A stretch of DNA of 64,000 nt, taken from CAZFYZ01 sp964523735 (GTDB lineage: Bacteria; Armatimonadota; UBA5829). Position 1 is the first letter of the stretch; each line of letters starts with the position of its first letter. The DNA lies in assembly GCA_964523735.1 (NCBI GenBank), contig CAZFYZ010000005.1, forward strand, positions 10,608 through 74,607, given 5' to 3'. The position numbers were made by a program, and so were the translations under genes. This document shows, piece by piece, positions 57,353 to 64,000 of this stretch. A model generated the notes under the pieces. That model saw only the letters and a list, made by a program, of their open reading frames with translations, did no database searches and was not told the DNA's origin.

Positions 57353-57544
57353 ATGCTCAACAAGCCCGTCTCGACCGGAAGTGCCATCACCGCCCTCTCC
57401 CGCCACCGCACAAGTGGCAGCTTGCCAAATCACAACTCCGGGCTGAAAAATCAAAACGGCCAAACGAACTCGGCCACGCTCGCTCCAAGCACGAGTTCGT
57501 TCCGACAAGTAGTGGGGCGCCATGAAGGAGAAGCTTACTTATGA
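57353..57544 (+). CDS. Small ORF of 63 residues, possible protein
   Basis: A polar, Ser/Asn/Thr-rich 63-residue protein (MLNKPVSTGSAITALSRHRTSGSLPNHNSG...) with GGAGG 5 bases before its ATG. No membrane part or motif. It could be a real small protein or a chance frame; the clear Shine-Dalgarno and the heptamer array just ahead favour a real one. The gene after it starts 15 bases downstream. Confidence 0.4.
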   Translation: MLNKPVSTGSAITALSRHRTSGSLPNHNSGLKNQNGQTNSATLAPSTSSFRQVVGRHEGEAYL

Positions 57545-57559
57545 GGGTAAATCGCCAGC

Positions 57560-58573
57560 ATGCGAGCGATGGTTCTGGATATGTTGAGGACGCCACTGCG
57601 GGAGGCTGACGTGCCGACGCCTGAGCCTGGGCCCGGACAGATCCGCGTCCGTGTGCGCGCCTGTGGGGTCTGCCGGACCGATCTGCACCTTGTGGACGGC
57701 GAACTGCCGGACCCGATGCTGCCGGTAATTCCCGGGCACGAGATAGCCGGGGTGGTGGATGAGATTGGGCCAGGGGTAGAGCGGTTCAAGATCGGCGATC
57801 GAGTGGGCATTCCCTGGCTGGGCTGGACCTGTGGGCAATGCCGGTACTGCTCGAGCGGGCGGGAGAACCTCTGCGACAACGCGCGCTTCCACGGCTACAC
57901 CCTGAACGGCGGCTATGCCGAGTATGCAGTCGCCGACCAGCGCTACTGCTTCGCTATCCCGGAGGGTTATCCCGATGTTCAGGCGGCGCCGCTCTTGTGC
58001 GCGGGCTTGATCGGATACAGGTCGCTCAGGATGACCGACCCCCCCTGCCCCCCCTGTACGGAGGGGAAGACTGTAAGGCTGGGGCTATACGGGTTCGGAG
58101 CGTCGGCGCATATAGTGGCGCAGGTGGCGGTCTATGAAGGGCGCGAGTGCTATGGATTCGTGAAGCCTGGAGACAGCGAGGGCTCGAGGTTCGCGCGAAG
58201 CCTCGGGTGCGTGTGGGCGGGTGGGTCGGAAGAAGCGCCACCTGTCGAGCTGGACGCGGCGATTATCTTCGCTCCGGTCGGCGCGCTGGTCCCGGTTGCG
58301 CTGAGGGCTCTGGCGAAGGGCGGGGTAGTAGTCTGCGCCGGTATTCACATGAGCGACATTCCGTCGTTCCCCTACAGCATACTGTGGGGCGAGAGGGTGA
58401 TCAGATCGGTGGCGAACCTCACCCGTGAAGATGGTGAAGGTCTGATGCGAGTCGCTCCGCTCGTGCCGGTTAGAACCCACGTGGAAACCTACCCGCTGTC
58501 GGCCGCGAATAAGGCGCTGGATGACCTCAGGGCCGGGCGGGTTACTGGCGCGGCGGTGTTGGTGGTGGACTAG
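57560..58573 (+). CDS. Zinc-dependent alcohol dehydrogenase with repeat-encoded insert
   Basis: This 337-residue MDR-family alcohol dehydrogenase has the catalytic zinc ligands in ACGVCRTDLH and the GHE of IPGHEIAG, the structural zinc lobe CGQCRYCSSGRENLC, and the cofactor motif GLYGFGASAHIV. The usual route between LGYRSLR and LGLYGFG is short; here it is lengthened by the segment DPPCPPCTEGK (about residues 159-170), encoded by a palindromic G/C-rich word at 58034-58071. The rest of the enzyme is intact. Its stop shares the CTAG with the convergent DUF1638 gene. Substrate unknown. Confidence 0.9.
   Translation: MRAMVLDMLRTPLREADVPTPEPGPGQIRVRVRACGVCRTDLHLVDGELPDPMLPVIPGHEIAGVVDEIGPGVERFKIGDRVGIPWLGWTCGQCRYCSSGRENLCDNARFHGYTLNGGYAEYAVADQRYCFAIPEGYPDVQAAPLLCAGLIGYRSLRMTDPPCPPCTEGKTVRLGLYGFGASAHIVAQVAVYEGRECYGFVKPGDSEGSRFARSLGCVWAGGSEEAPPVELDAAIIFAPVGALVPVALRALAKGGVVVCAGIHMSDIPSFPYSILWGERVIRSVANLTREDGEGLMRVAPLVPVRTHVETYPLSAANKALDDLRAGRVTGAAVLVVD
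58034..58071. repeat. Repeat-like insert inside the alcohol dehydrogenase gene
   Basis: A stretch of C7TGC7TG with GGAGGGG, able to fold, is read in frame as DPPCPPCTEGK. It looks like part of a dispersed GC-rich element similar in composition to the copies at 52703-52821, but not the same word. Confidence 0.55.
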
Positions 58574-59307
58574 CCGCTCGCCCGAACTACGGATTCGTCA
58601 TATGACTCCGTGATCGACGCGCCGGGCGGGACCGTCAGGAAGTCCTTTTTGTCCCAGTCGCCGTTAGCAAGGCGCTGAATGATGGTGGTGTTGCCTTGCA
58701 TCTCCACATATTCCCACCCACGGCCTGTGGCGATCTCCTGCGTGAACCTGCGGTAGCAGTCCAGGTCGCCGACGCCGGTATCGATCAACGCCGCCCTAGT
58801 ATAGTTAGAGTGCCACTGGGACTCCTGCTCGATCAGGAACCTGGCGTTATCTTCGCCATACTTCTCGACGTATTCCTGATAGCGCTCTTGCTCCATGGCG
58901 GCGTATTTGTCGTCGACGAACCCCTGCTTCACCTCGCCGGTCTTGCGCTCGATCCACCCGGCGCTGTAGTAGTAGGTGCCGGGGTTCTGTGCGAACTCGG
59001 TGTTGTACCTGGCGCGGGAGCCCAGAAGCACAGTGATGCAGTCGTGGGCGCGGGGGATGACCAGGGGGATCGACGCGGCGCGCAGGTTGGCGGTTCCCCT
59101 GCTGCAGAGGCCGTAGCCGAGGGCGATGGCGTCGTAGATGCCTTCCTCAGTCGAGTCGATTTCCGCCTGCAGCGCCTCCCGCAGCAGGTCGGGCGTGTCG
59201 TGCAGGCCGAAGTGCATCAGCTTCAGATCGACGATTACAGGGCTTCGGGCTACCGCGAGGCTGACCTCGCGCGCGAAGACTTCACATGCGATGAGTTTGA
59301 TCTTCAA
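58570..59307 (-). CDS. DUF1638 protein, downstream of lexA
   Basis: This 245-residue protein of the DUF1638 family starts KIKLIACEVFAREVSLAVARS and contains GYGLCSRGTANLRA, VIPRAHDCITVLLGSR and YYYSAGWIERK. From memory the family is often found near corrinoid methyltransferase genes and in mono-carbon metabolism clusters; the activity is unproven. It begins 2 bp after lexA and ends convergent with the alcohol dehydrogenase gene, sharing the CTAG stop. It should be expressed with lexA. Confidence 0.8.
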   Translation of the reverse strand: MKIKLIACEVFAREVSLAVARSPVIVDLKLMHFGLHDTPDLLREALQAEIDSTEEGIYDAIALGYGLCSRGTANLRAASIPLVIPRAHDCITVLLGSRARYNTEFAQNPGTYYYSAGWIERKTGEVKQGFVDDKYAAMEQERYQEYVEKYGEDNARFLIEQESQWHSNYTRAALIDTGVGDLDCYRRFTQEIATGRGWEYVEMQGNTTIIQRLANGDWDKKDFLTVPPGASITESYDESVVRASG

Positions 59308-59309
59308 GG

Positions 59310-59921
59310 CTACTGCATCTTCCTGATCAGCCCTACGACCTTGCCAACGATCTGGACGTTGTCGAAGTACATCGGCTTCAGCTCCTGGTTCGCCGGCTGC
59401 AGGCGGATGCGGCCTTTCTCCTTGTAGAAGCGCTTGACGGTTGCCTCGTCATCGATCATCGCGACGACCGTTTCGCCGTTGTTGGCGGTCTCCTGCCTTC
59501 GAACGATGACGTAGTCTCCGCTCACGATGCCGTCATCGACCATGCTCTCGCCCTTGACCTTGAGCATGAACCCGTCGCCGCCCGAGAGGAAATCGAGCGG
59601 AACCGGGAAGGTGTCCTCGATATCCTGCGCGGCGAGGATCGGACTGCCGGCGGCCACGCGACCGACGATCGGCAGGTTGGCCATGCGCTTGGGCTTGCAG
59701 CTTTCAACGTTGCCGGCGACGACGCGGATCGCCCGGGTGAGAACGGGGTCGCGCCTGATGAGCCCGGCCTGCTCCAGGCCCTTGAGGTGGGCGTGAACCG
59801 TCGAGCTTGAACTGAGCCCGACTCCCTCACCGATCTCGCGCACCGTGGGCGGGTAGCCCTGCGTCTCCGTGTGCTGCACGATATACTGCACTATCTGCTT
59901 CTGTCGCTGACTGAGTTCCAT
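59310..59921 (-). CDS. lexA: SOS repressor LexA
   Basis: LexA represses DNA-damage genes until RecA triggers its self-cleavage. Numbered from the ATG at 59921, it has the winged-helix TVREIGEGVGLSSSSTVHAHL, the cleavage site Ala91-Gly92 (RVAAGSP), the nucleophile Ser126 (GESMVDD) and general base Lys163 (VKRFYK), with the normal 37-residue spacing. The start has AAAGGAG 7 bases upstream; the longer frame starting at 59945 is not needed. It lies 33 bp behind archease and 2 bp ahead of DUF1638. Confidence 0.96.
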   Translation of the reverse strand: MELSQRQKQIVQYIVQHTETQGYPPTVREIGEGVGLSSSSTVHAHLKGLEQAGLIRRDPVLTRAIRVVAGNVESCKPKRMANLPIVGRVAAGSPILAAQDIEDTFPVPLDFLSGGDGFMLKVKGESMVDDGIVSGDYVIVRRQETANNGETVVAMIDDEATVKRFYKEKGRIRLQPANQELKPMYFDNVQIVGKVVGLIRKMQ

Positions 59922-59954
59922 ATGCTTTCTCCTTTGGGGAGTCAAGGGTCTTAG

Positions 59955-60380
59955 CTAGACATCCAGTATCGCCTGGGCGCGCCACTCTCCGTTCGATTCC
60001 GTAACGGACATCTGGTGATAGGTTACCGCCTTTACCTGAGGCCCAAGCCACTCTATCTCGCCGGTTATCTTCCTGGCCTGCACCTGAGCCGCGAGCCTGC
60101 CCATGGATATCTCCGTTATCTCGATATCCAGCGGCAGCAGTCCGTCGCCATCGAACATCACCAACAGCGATGATAGGAACCGCTGAAGGAGGTCAACGTC
60201 CTTGCCTCCAACGGCCACTACGCTGTCGTGCGCGTCGGGCTCATACTTGTCAAGATCGGCCATCACCGAGAACATCCCGTAGGCGCAGTTCTCGAATGCT
60301 TCCGCCATGTTCCGGCCGATGCCGATTACTCCGACGTCAGCCGTGTGCTCCAGTGTCTCGAACTTATGTTCGCGCTTCAT
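59955..60380 (-). CDS. Archease, RtcB activator
   Basis: Archease activates the RNA ligase RtcB. The 141-residue protein has the N-terminal EHTADVGVIGIG and the later AVTYHQMSV, which are the family hallmarks, and an acidic middle with GDGLLPLDIEI. RtcB itself is not in the window; RtcA is at 4591-5649. It heads a minus-strand operon archease-lexA-DUF1638, and its first codons contain a perfect-armed LexA box (60359-60372). Confidence 0.92.
   Translation of the reverse strand: MKREHKFETLEHTADVGVIGIGRNMAEAFENCAYGMFSVMADLDKYEPDAHDSVVAVGGKDVDLLQRFLSSLLVMFDGDGLLPLDIEITEISMGRLAAQVQARKITGEIEWLGPQVKAVTYHQMSVTESNGEWRAQAILDV
60359..60372. promoter_or_regulatory. LexA box (SOS box) at the head of the archease-lexA operon
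   Basis: CGAAC-TTAT-GTTCG is a perfect 5-bp palindrome with a 4-base centre, the CGAAC-N4-GTTCG form known from Bacillus-type LexA. It lies inside codons 3-8 of archease. Position at the 5' end of the operon that contains lexA fits autoregulation. A TAGAAT just before the archease ATG (60381-60386) may be part of the promoter, though the spacing to the ATG is odd. Confidence 0.75.
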
Positions 60381-60386
60381 ATTCTA

Positions 60387-60575
60387 CCATTACTCGCTTC
60401 GGTAGTCTTCCTCCTTCACCAAGTTTCGCGAATTGCGTGGGAATTTCGTTGAGATGGGGTTGTAGGAATGCCCGAGCATCGTGTTCCGCGCAAGCTCGTC
60501 TTGGATGTATGCGAGCTTCGGGCCCGCAGCCCTCTGGTATAATTACCTGATTTGCAGAAAAGCGATATCTGCCCC
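60387..60575. other. Intergenic stretch between divergent units
   Basis: About 190 bp between the archease operon and the leader RNA of the ferredoxin gene. GGAGGAAG on the minus strand (about 60408-60415) is the only obvious signal. Nothing else is seen. Confidence 0.4.
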
Positions 60576-60604
60576 TTGACGCCGACCCCTCCTTGGGCTA
60601 GAAT
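60576..60604 (+). promoter_or_regulatory. Strong sigma-70-type promoter
   Basis: -35 TTGACG (60576-60581), 17-bp spacer, -10 TAGAAT (60599-60604). The start of transcription would be near 60611, 100 bases before a perfect hairpin terminator and 230 bases before the ferredoxin gene. Confidence 0.7.
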
Positions 60605-60610
60605 GCAGAC

Positions 60611-60750
60611 GTTGTGAAATCCGACCGTGGCCTAGCGCGGTTGCTTTACTGGCTTGGTTTATACACGAGAAGGCGGAAAGCATAAGCCTCAGAGGGAGAG
60701 AGGAAAGAAGGGGAGAGATGGCCGAAGAGCTTCTTCGGCCATCGTTTTGT
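60611..60750 (+). ncRNA. Candidate terminated leader or small RNA before the ferredoxin gene
   Basis: A promoter (60576-60604) and an intrinsic terminator (60717-60748) bound about 140 bases with no open frame. It may be a small RNA, or an attenuator leader (riboswitch-like) that controls the ferredoxin gene at 60841. I do not recognise an aptamer in it. Confidence 0.5.
60717..60748 (+). terminator. Intrinsic terminator
   Basis: A perfect 12-bp stem, GATGGCCGAAGA (60717-60728) with TCTTCGGCCATC (60732-60743), loop GCT, then GTTTT. It is a classic rho-independent terminator ahead of the ferredoxin gene. Confidence 0.85.
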
Positions 60751-60840
60751 ACCACCTGCATAGGAAATGCCGCTGGCTGCGTACAACTACCTGGGTAGAT
60801 TGTTGCCGGGTCAAACGCTGCCGGCGGAAAGGTGATGGGC

Positions 60841-61056
60841 ATGCCTTACAAGATAGTGGTAGACAGGGATAAATGCCAGGGGATTGCGGCTTGTGTGGGA
60901 GCGGCTCCTGACGTGTTCGAGATCGACAGCGAGGGCAAAGCGGTCGTGATCGAGGGCGGCGCTGCTTCAGATGATGTTGTTCTCAACGCGGCGGAGGCTT
61001 GCCCGCTCGAGGCGATAATCCTCTACGACGAGAACGGCGAGCAGGTCTACCCCTAG
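60841..61056 (+). CDS. Three-cysteine ferredoxin
   Basis: This 71-residue ferredoxin has Cys12, Cys18 and Cys54-Pro as ligands. The second position of the usual C-x2-C-x2-C-...-CP motif is Ile (CQGIAAC), so it is of the [3Fe-4S] or labile [4Fe-4S] type, as in ferredoxins that serve P450 enzymes. GAAAGG 8 bases before the ATG at 60841 sets the start; an ATG at 60835 and a GTG at 60832 precede it. The partner enzyme is not in the window. It follows the terminated leader described above. Confidence 0.85.
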   Translation: MPYKIVVDRDKCQGIAACVGAAPDVFEIDSEGKAVVIEGGAASDDVVLNAAEACPLEAIILYDENGEQVYP

Positions 61057-61071
61057 CTGAGAGCTTTGCGT

Positions 61072-61416
61072 TCAGAGTAACACGTGATCCGGGTAGCTGC
61101 ATTCGGGGGTCTCGCCCACGGTGCCGATGTTGTAGGCTCCGCTCGCGGGGCACCGGGGCCTTGAGCGAAGATATGTGGGTGTGAGATCGTCAAATGTCAC
61201 CGCGTCGCCCTGGTCCAGCTTCTTCTCCAGGGCATACTGCTCCTTTGCCGTCACCACGCTCTTCAGGTTTGCCAGGCAGGACCGGGTGCGTGCGCCTTCA
61301 CGCGCTCTCTGGAAGTTGGGTATTGCTATCGCCAACAGGACGCAGATAACCAGGATCACCACCATCATCTCTATCAGCGTGAAACCACTTCTCTCTTGCT
61401 CTTTCCGAGATTGCAT
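61072..61416 (-). CDS. Type IV pilin-like pseudopilin
   Basis: A typical prepilin signal RSG/FTLIEMMVVILVICVLLAIAIPNFQRA with the cleavage after Gly11 and Glu at +5, then a helical neck and a small C-terminal domain with CPASGAYNIG and a Cys pair (CPASG..., ECSYP). The 114-residue length is that of minor or type II secretion pilins. No other pilus or secretion gene is in the window; a degenerate relative lies between accB and accC (14148-14546). Confidence 0.9.
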   Translation of the reverse strand: MQSRKEQERSGFTLIEMMVVILVICVLLAIAIPNFQRAREGARTRSCLANLKSVVTAKEQYALEKKLDQGDAVTFDDLTPTYLRSRPRCPASGAYNIGTVGETPECSYPDHVLL

Positions 61417-61481
61417 ACCTGAGCCTTGCCTCCGTCAGTTGGTCTTTGCCGGTTCTATTACTGGCTTATTCCACACTTATA

Positions 61482-62564
61482 CTAACGGGCTCGGGAGGAC
61501 CGCAGGAGATACAGAAAGAAGGGCGCGCCAAGCAGCGCTGTGACGATCCCCACGGGAAGCCCACTGGGGGGCAGCACGGCGCGCGATGCTAGATCCGCGA
61601 ACACGGTCAGCGCCGCGCCGGCCAGGGCAGCCGTCGGGATGAGGATGCGGTGGTCGGGACCGAAGAGCTTGCGGCAGATGTGTGGCACTACCAGACCCAC
61701 GAAGCCGATAATGCCGCTCACCGAAACCGCGGCGGCTGTGATCAGCGAAGTGATCGCGATGATAACGATCTTGAGGTTCTCGGTTTCGATGCCCAGATGG
61801 CGGGCTGTCTCCTCACCCAATGAGAAGACGTTCAGGTCTCGGGCAAAAGCACACAGCGCAATCACCCCGAACAGAGCGAACGGAGCCGCAATACGAGGAT
61901 AGGCCCAGGGGTCCACACCCCCCTCGAACGAGCCCAGCAGCCACATGATGATCTTGCCTTGTGCCTCTGACGGGTCCCCGGCTGCGAGTGCGAGAACGAA
62001 GCTCAGTATGGCCCACAAGAAAGATCCGACCACTATTCCCGCAAGCAGAAAAGAGTGAACGGAGACTCGCCCCGCCGACCTCGCCAGAGAGTAGACGAGG
62101 AACATGGCCGCCATAGCGAACGCGAACGCCATCAGTGAGACGCCGTATCCGCCGAGCACGCCTCCCAGCCCGAGCATAGTCGCAACACCGGCCCCCAGAG
62201 CGGCCCCGGAGCTGACACCGACTGTATAGGGGTCTGCCAGAGGGTTCAGCAGCAGCCCCTGCAGGGCAGCTCCAGCCATCGCCAGCAGCGCGCCGACAAG
62301 CAGCGCCAGGACCGCCCGAGGCACTCTGATCTGCCATACGATCGTCTTTTGCACCCCAGGGACATCGGATGCGGCGGACTCAGCGACAAATGGAAGATGA
62401 GAGGCGATGACGCGCGTGACATTGCCGATCGGCACGGAAGTCTCGCCGTAAGCCACGTCCAGAGCGACAGCAATGGCCAGGACGATCGATAGGACGACGC
62501 ATCCTCCCACGAGGTGTTTGATGATTCCGACGCTATCTCCAGTTCTCGATTCAGTGGAGCTCAT
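61482..62564 (-). CDS. FecCD-type ABC transporter permease
   Basis: This membrane permease of the iron-siderophore/cobalamin ABC importers (BtuC/FecCD fold) shows about nine to ten spans. Family motifs are LVGALLAMAGAALQGLLLNPLADPYTVGVSSGAALGA, WLLGSF and GFVGLVVPHICRKLFGPDHR. The start is set at the ATG at 62564 (MSSTESRTGD), 360 residues; the promoter is 11 bp upstream, so the mRNA would be nearly leaderless. The binding protein and ATPase are not adjacent in the window, so it stands alone here. Confidence 0.9.
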   Translation of the reverse strand: MSSTESRTGDSVGIIKHLVGGCVVLSIVLAIAVALDVAYGETSVPIGNVTRVIASHLPFVAESAASDVPGVQKTIVWQIRVPRAVLALLVGALLAMAGAALQGLLLNPLADPYTVGVSSGAALGAGVATMLGLGGVLGGYGVSLMAFAFAMAAMFLVYSLARSAGRVSVHSFLLAGIVVGSFLWAILSFVLALAAGDPSEAQGKIIMWLLGSFEGGVDPWAYPRIAAPFALFGVIALCAFARDLNVFSLGEETARHLGIETENLKIVIIAITSLITAAAVSVSGIIGFVGLVVPHICRKLFGPDHRILIPTAALAGAALTVFADLASRAVLPPSGLPVGIVTALLGAPFFLYLLRSSRAR

Positions 62565-62574
62565 ACCACGGGAA

Positions 62575-62603
62575 AGTATAGTCGAGACCGTCATCATTGG
62601 CAA
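62575..62603 (-). promoter_or_regulatory. Promoter of the permease gene
   Basis: Minus strand: -35 TTGCCA (62598-62603), 17 bp, -10 TATACT (62575-62580). The distance from the -10 to the ATG (11 bp) predicts a leader of about 5 bases. No riboswitch or Fur box is clear. Confidence 0.65.
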
Positions 62604-62803
62604 GATGCGAACCGTCGGGCACTGGCCCAGGCAGGTGCCAGTCCAGCTGTGTCACTATTGGGTTACATAAATTGCTGCACAATGTCGGATATTTATGCGT
62701 TTGGCCCCTTCCGCTTGGCGGGTAACCTCTGCAACAGGGGCTCAGCAGTTTTAGGCCGGATTTCTCTGCTGAGCTCCCGATTCTGAGAGGAGCAAAAGAG
62801 GTA

Positions 62804-64000
62804 ATGAGTATGCCCAAGTACCTGACGCAAGCGCTGGCTGTCGCAGTCGCACTCATGTGTATGACTGGTCTGAGCTTTGCGCAAGGAAGTGGTGATGCCG
62901 ACCTGCTGAGCAGGGACCCCGAGGCGATCACCAAGAAGAGACCATCGAAGAAGGTCACACAGGCTCAAAGAGAAGCCGCAGCAAAACGTGCTGCCGAGAA
63001 AGCAGCAAGTACCTCCAAGACCATTTCACTAGCGGGAGCCAGCAAGCTGGGAGCAACTCCTGAACCAATAGTCGGACAAGGAGACGTGCCTGATTACTGG
63101 AGTCTGACCGTTCCCAACTGGAACTACACTCCACCGATTCGCAAGTTCGTTGACAAGCTGCCCGGTCTGGGCGCAGCGAATGCCAACCAGTTAGGGCAGT
63201 ACTTGCCAGTTGCAGTGCCCGATCAGACTTCGTTCCCTGGGATCGACCCTGGTGTGAACTCAGACTACTATGAGATCGCTGTGGTTGAATACGAGGAGAA
63301 GCTGCACAGCGATCTGCCTCCCACGAGGATAAGAGGCTATGTGCAGATCGACACGCCGGTGATCCCGGACACCGCGACCAAGTACGCGCTGACCTATCCA
63401 AATGGCAGCCCAATCCTGGACGGCCAAGGCAACCAGGTCTACGCAGTTGACAAGCCTCACTACCTGGGCCCGGTGATCATCGCCCAGAGAAACGTTCCGG
63501 TGCGCCTGAAGTTCAGCAACTACCTGCCGACGGGCAAGGGTGGGGATCTGTTCATTCCCGTTGACAAGTCAGTCATGGGTGCCGGCATGGGGCCCAAAGG
63601 CATGGTGGCCGCTCAGAGCGCGACGATCGTCAGCGGCAGAACGGTGCTTGTCACGACCAAACAGCCGCACGGCCTTGCAGCCGGCGATATGGCGGCGTTG
63701 GAGATGTTCGTCCCGGCTGCTTACAATGGCAAGTTTATGGTCGAGGCCGCCGGCCTCACCGAGACGACTTTCCAGGTGACACTCGATAAAGACCCGGTTA
63801 ACCCAGCGGACCCGACCCTGAACGAAGACACGAAGGCCGGTATGGTGGGCAACCACATGGAGATGGAGGACTACACTGAGAACCGCGCGGTTGTGCACCT
63901 GCACGGTGGACGCACGCCGTGGATCAGTGACGGAACCCCCCATCAGTGGATCACCCCGGCAGGCGAGAACACAGCCTATCCCCAGGGTGTCAGCGTCAAA
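62804..64000 (+). CDS. Multicopper oxidase, 3' end outside window
   Basis: 399 residues are visible. A signal peptide (residues 1-27, LAVAVALMCMTGLSFAQG) leads into a cupredoxin domain, and the type-3/type-2 copper ligands begin at HLHGGRTPWISDG near residue 365. Between the first strands and the HLHGG is an extra module of about 65 residues (GRTVLVTTKQPHGLAAGDMAALEMF...YNGKFMVEAAGLTETTFQVTL) that looks like a beta module known from phage-tail-type or surface proteins, an unusual insert for the family. ATG at 62804 (GAGGAGC upstream); ATG at 62810 with AGAGGT is an alternative. Likely role: oxidation of a metal, phenol or other substrate outside the cytoplasm. Confidence 0.85.
   Translation, partial: MSMPKYLTQALAVAVALMCMTGLSFAQGSGDADLLSRDPEAITKKRPSKKVTQAQREAAAKRAAEKAASTSKTISLAGASKLGATPEPIVGQGDVPDYWSLTVPNWNYTPPIRKFVDKLPGLGAANANQLGQYLPVAVPDQTSFPGIDPGVNSDYYEIAVVEYEEKLHSDLPPTRIRGYVQIDTPVIPDTATKYALTYPNGSPILDGQGNQVYAVDKPHYLGPVIIAQRNVPVRLKFSNYLPTGKGGDLFIPVDKSVMGAGMGPKGMVAAQSATIVSGRTVLVTTKQPHGLAAGDMAALEMFVPAAYNGKFMVEAAGLTETTFQVTLDKDPVNPADPTLNEDTKAGMVGNHMEMEDYTENRAVVHLHGGRTPWISDGTPHQWITPAGENTAYPQGVSVK

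Noticed and set aside
62605..62803. Cobalamin riboswitch before the FecCD permease
   Set aside because: The promoter is 11 bp from the start codon, so there is no room for a leader, and no B12-box-like sequence is seen.

Overview
The window is 64 kb of bacterial chromosome, moderately GC-rich, densely packed, and mostly on the + strand. Two runs of N (26575-26600 and 34915-34924) show it is a scaffold, and the first and last genes (thiC, a multicopper oxidase) are cut by the window ends. The cell is probably diderm: there is a YjbH-like predicted outer-membrane protein, Sec and Tat signal peptides, pseudopilins and a squalene/hopanoid precursor operon. The synteny (efp-accB-accC-nusB-folD; cinA-thpR-recA-recX-rny-metallophosphoesterase), a CGAAC-N4-GTTCG type LexA box, and several membrane, zinc-ribbon and TPR families suggest an uncultured Terrabacteria-like lineage. 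Armatimonadota is my best guess, at low to moderate confidence, because there is no rRNA or other marker here to test it.

Layout. 1-10.6 kb: thiamine genes (thiC end, thiL), t6A genes tsaE-tsaB, RNA cyclase rtcA, a Tat-exported aldo/keto reductase, an ECF sigma/anti-sigma pair with an exported protein, and a Nudix hydrolase. 10.7-24.3 kb: an OmpR-type regulator, efp, a frameshifted Cys-rich membrane protein, accB/pseudopilin/accC, nusB, folD, a zinc-ribbon TPR protein, a glycosidase-like protein, a cytidylate-kinase-like protein and hpnC-hpnD-hpnE. 24.3-35.1 kb: the YjbH-like protein, a SpoIIE-type phosphatase, cinA, thpR, recA, recX, rny, a metallophosphoesterase, a PKD-domain protein, a UbiA-family prenyltransferase and two tRNA genes. 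35.8-42.2 kb: a compact four-gene flavin/iron-sulfur operon (NuoE-like with zinc ribbons, a NuoF-GltD fusion of over 1000 residues, a NuoG-like subunit, and a GltB-type FMN subunit with no glutaminase domain). 42.3-52.7 kb: endonuclease V, a c-di-GMP-I riboswitch before a 64-residue protein, a SppA/ClpP-fold protease, hisG, ruvA, ruvB and two TPR proteins. 53-57.5 kb: a single-chain type IIG restriction-modification enzyme and a non-coding stretch. 57.5-64 kb: a zinc alcohol dehydrogenase, the archease-lexA-DUF1638 operon with a LexA box at its head, a leader with a hairpin terminator before a three-cysteine ferredoxin, a pseudopilin, a FecCD permease and the multicopper oxidase.

The most striking property of the window is the number of small repeat families threaded between, and twice inside, genes. 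A degenerate 7-bp tandem array (8-bp in one case) recurs at least twelve times, often as inverted pairs that can fold into a hairpin, sitting between a stop codon and the next start and sometimes supplying the stop, start or -35 box. A second family of palindromes with core GGCGTCTCCGACGCC recurs at four intergenic sites, and a similar unit sits in a peripheral stem of the riboswitch. REP-like words lie in frame inside rtcA and the alcohol dehydrogenase. Three 41-bp-period palindromes stand upstream of thiL. Other leads are the electron-transfer operon at 35.8-42.2 kb, the coupling of archease (RNA repair) to LexA, and the riboswitch-controlled small protein.
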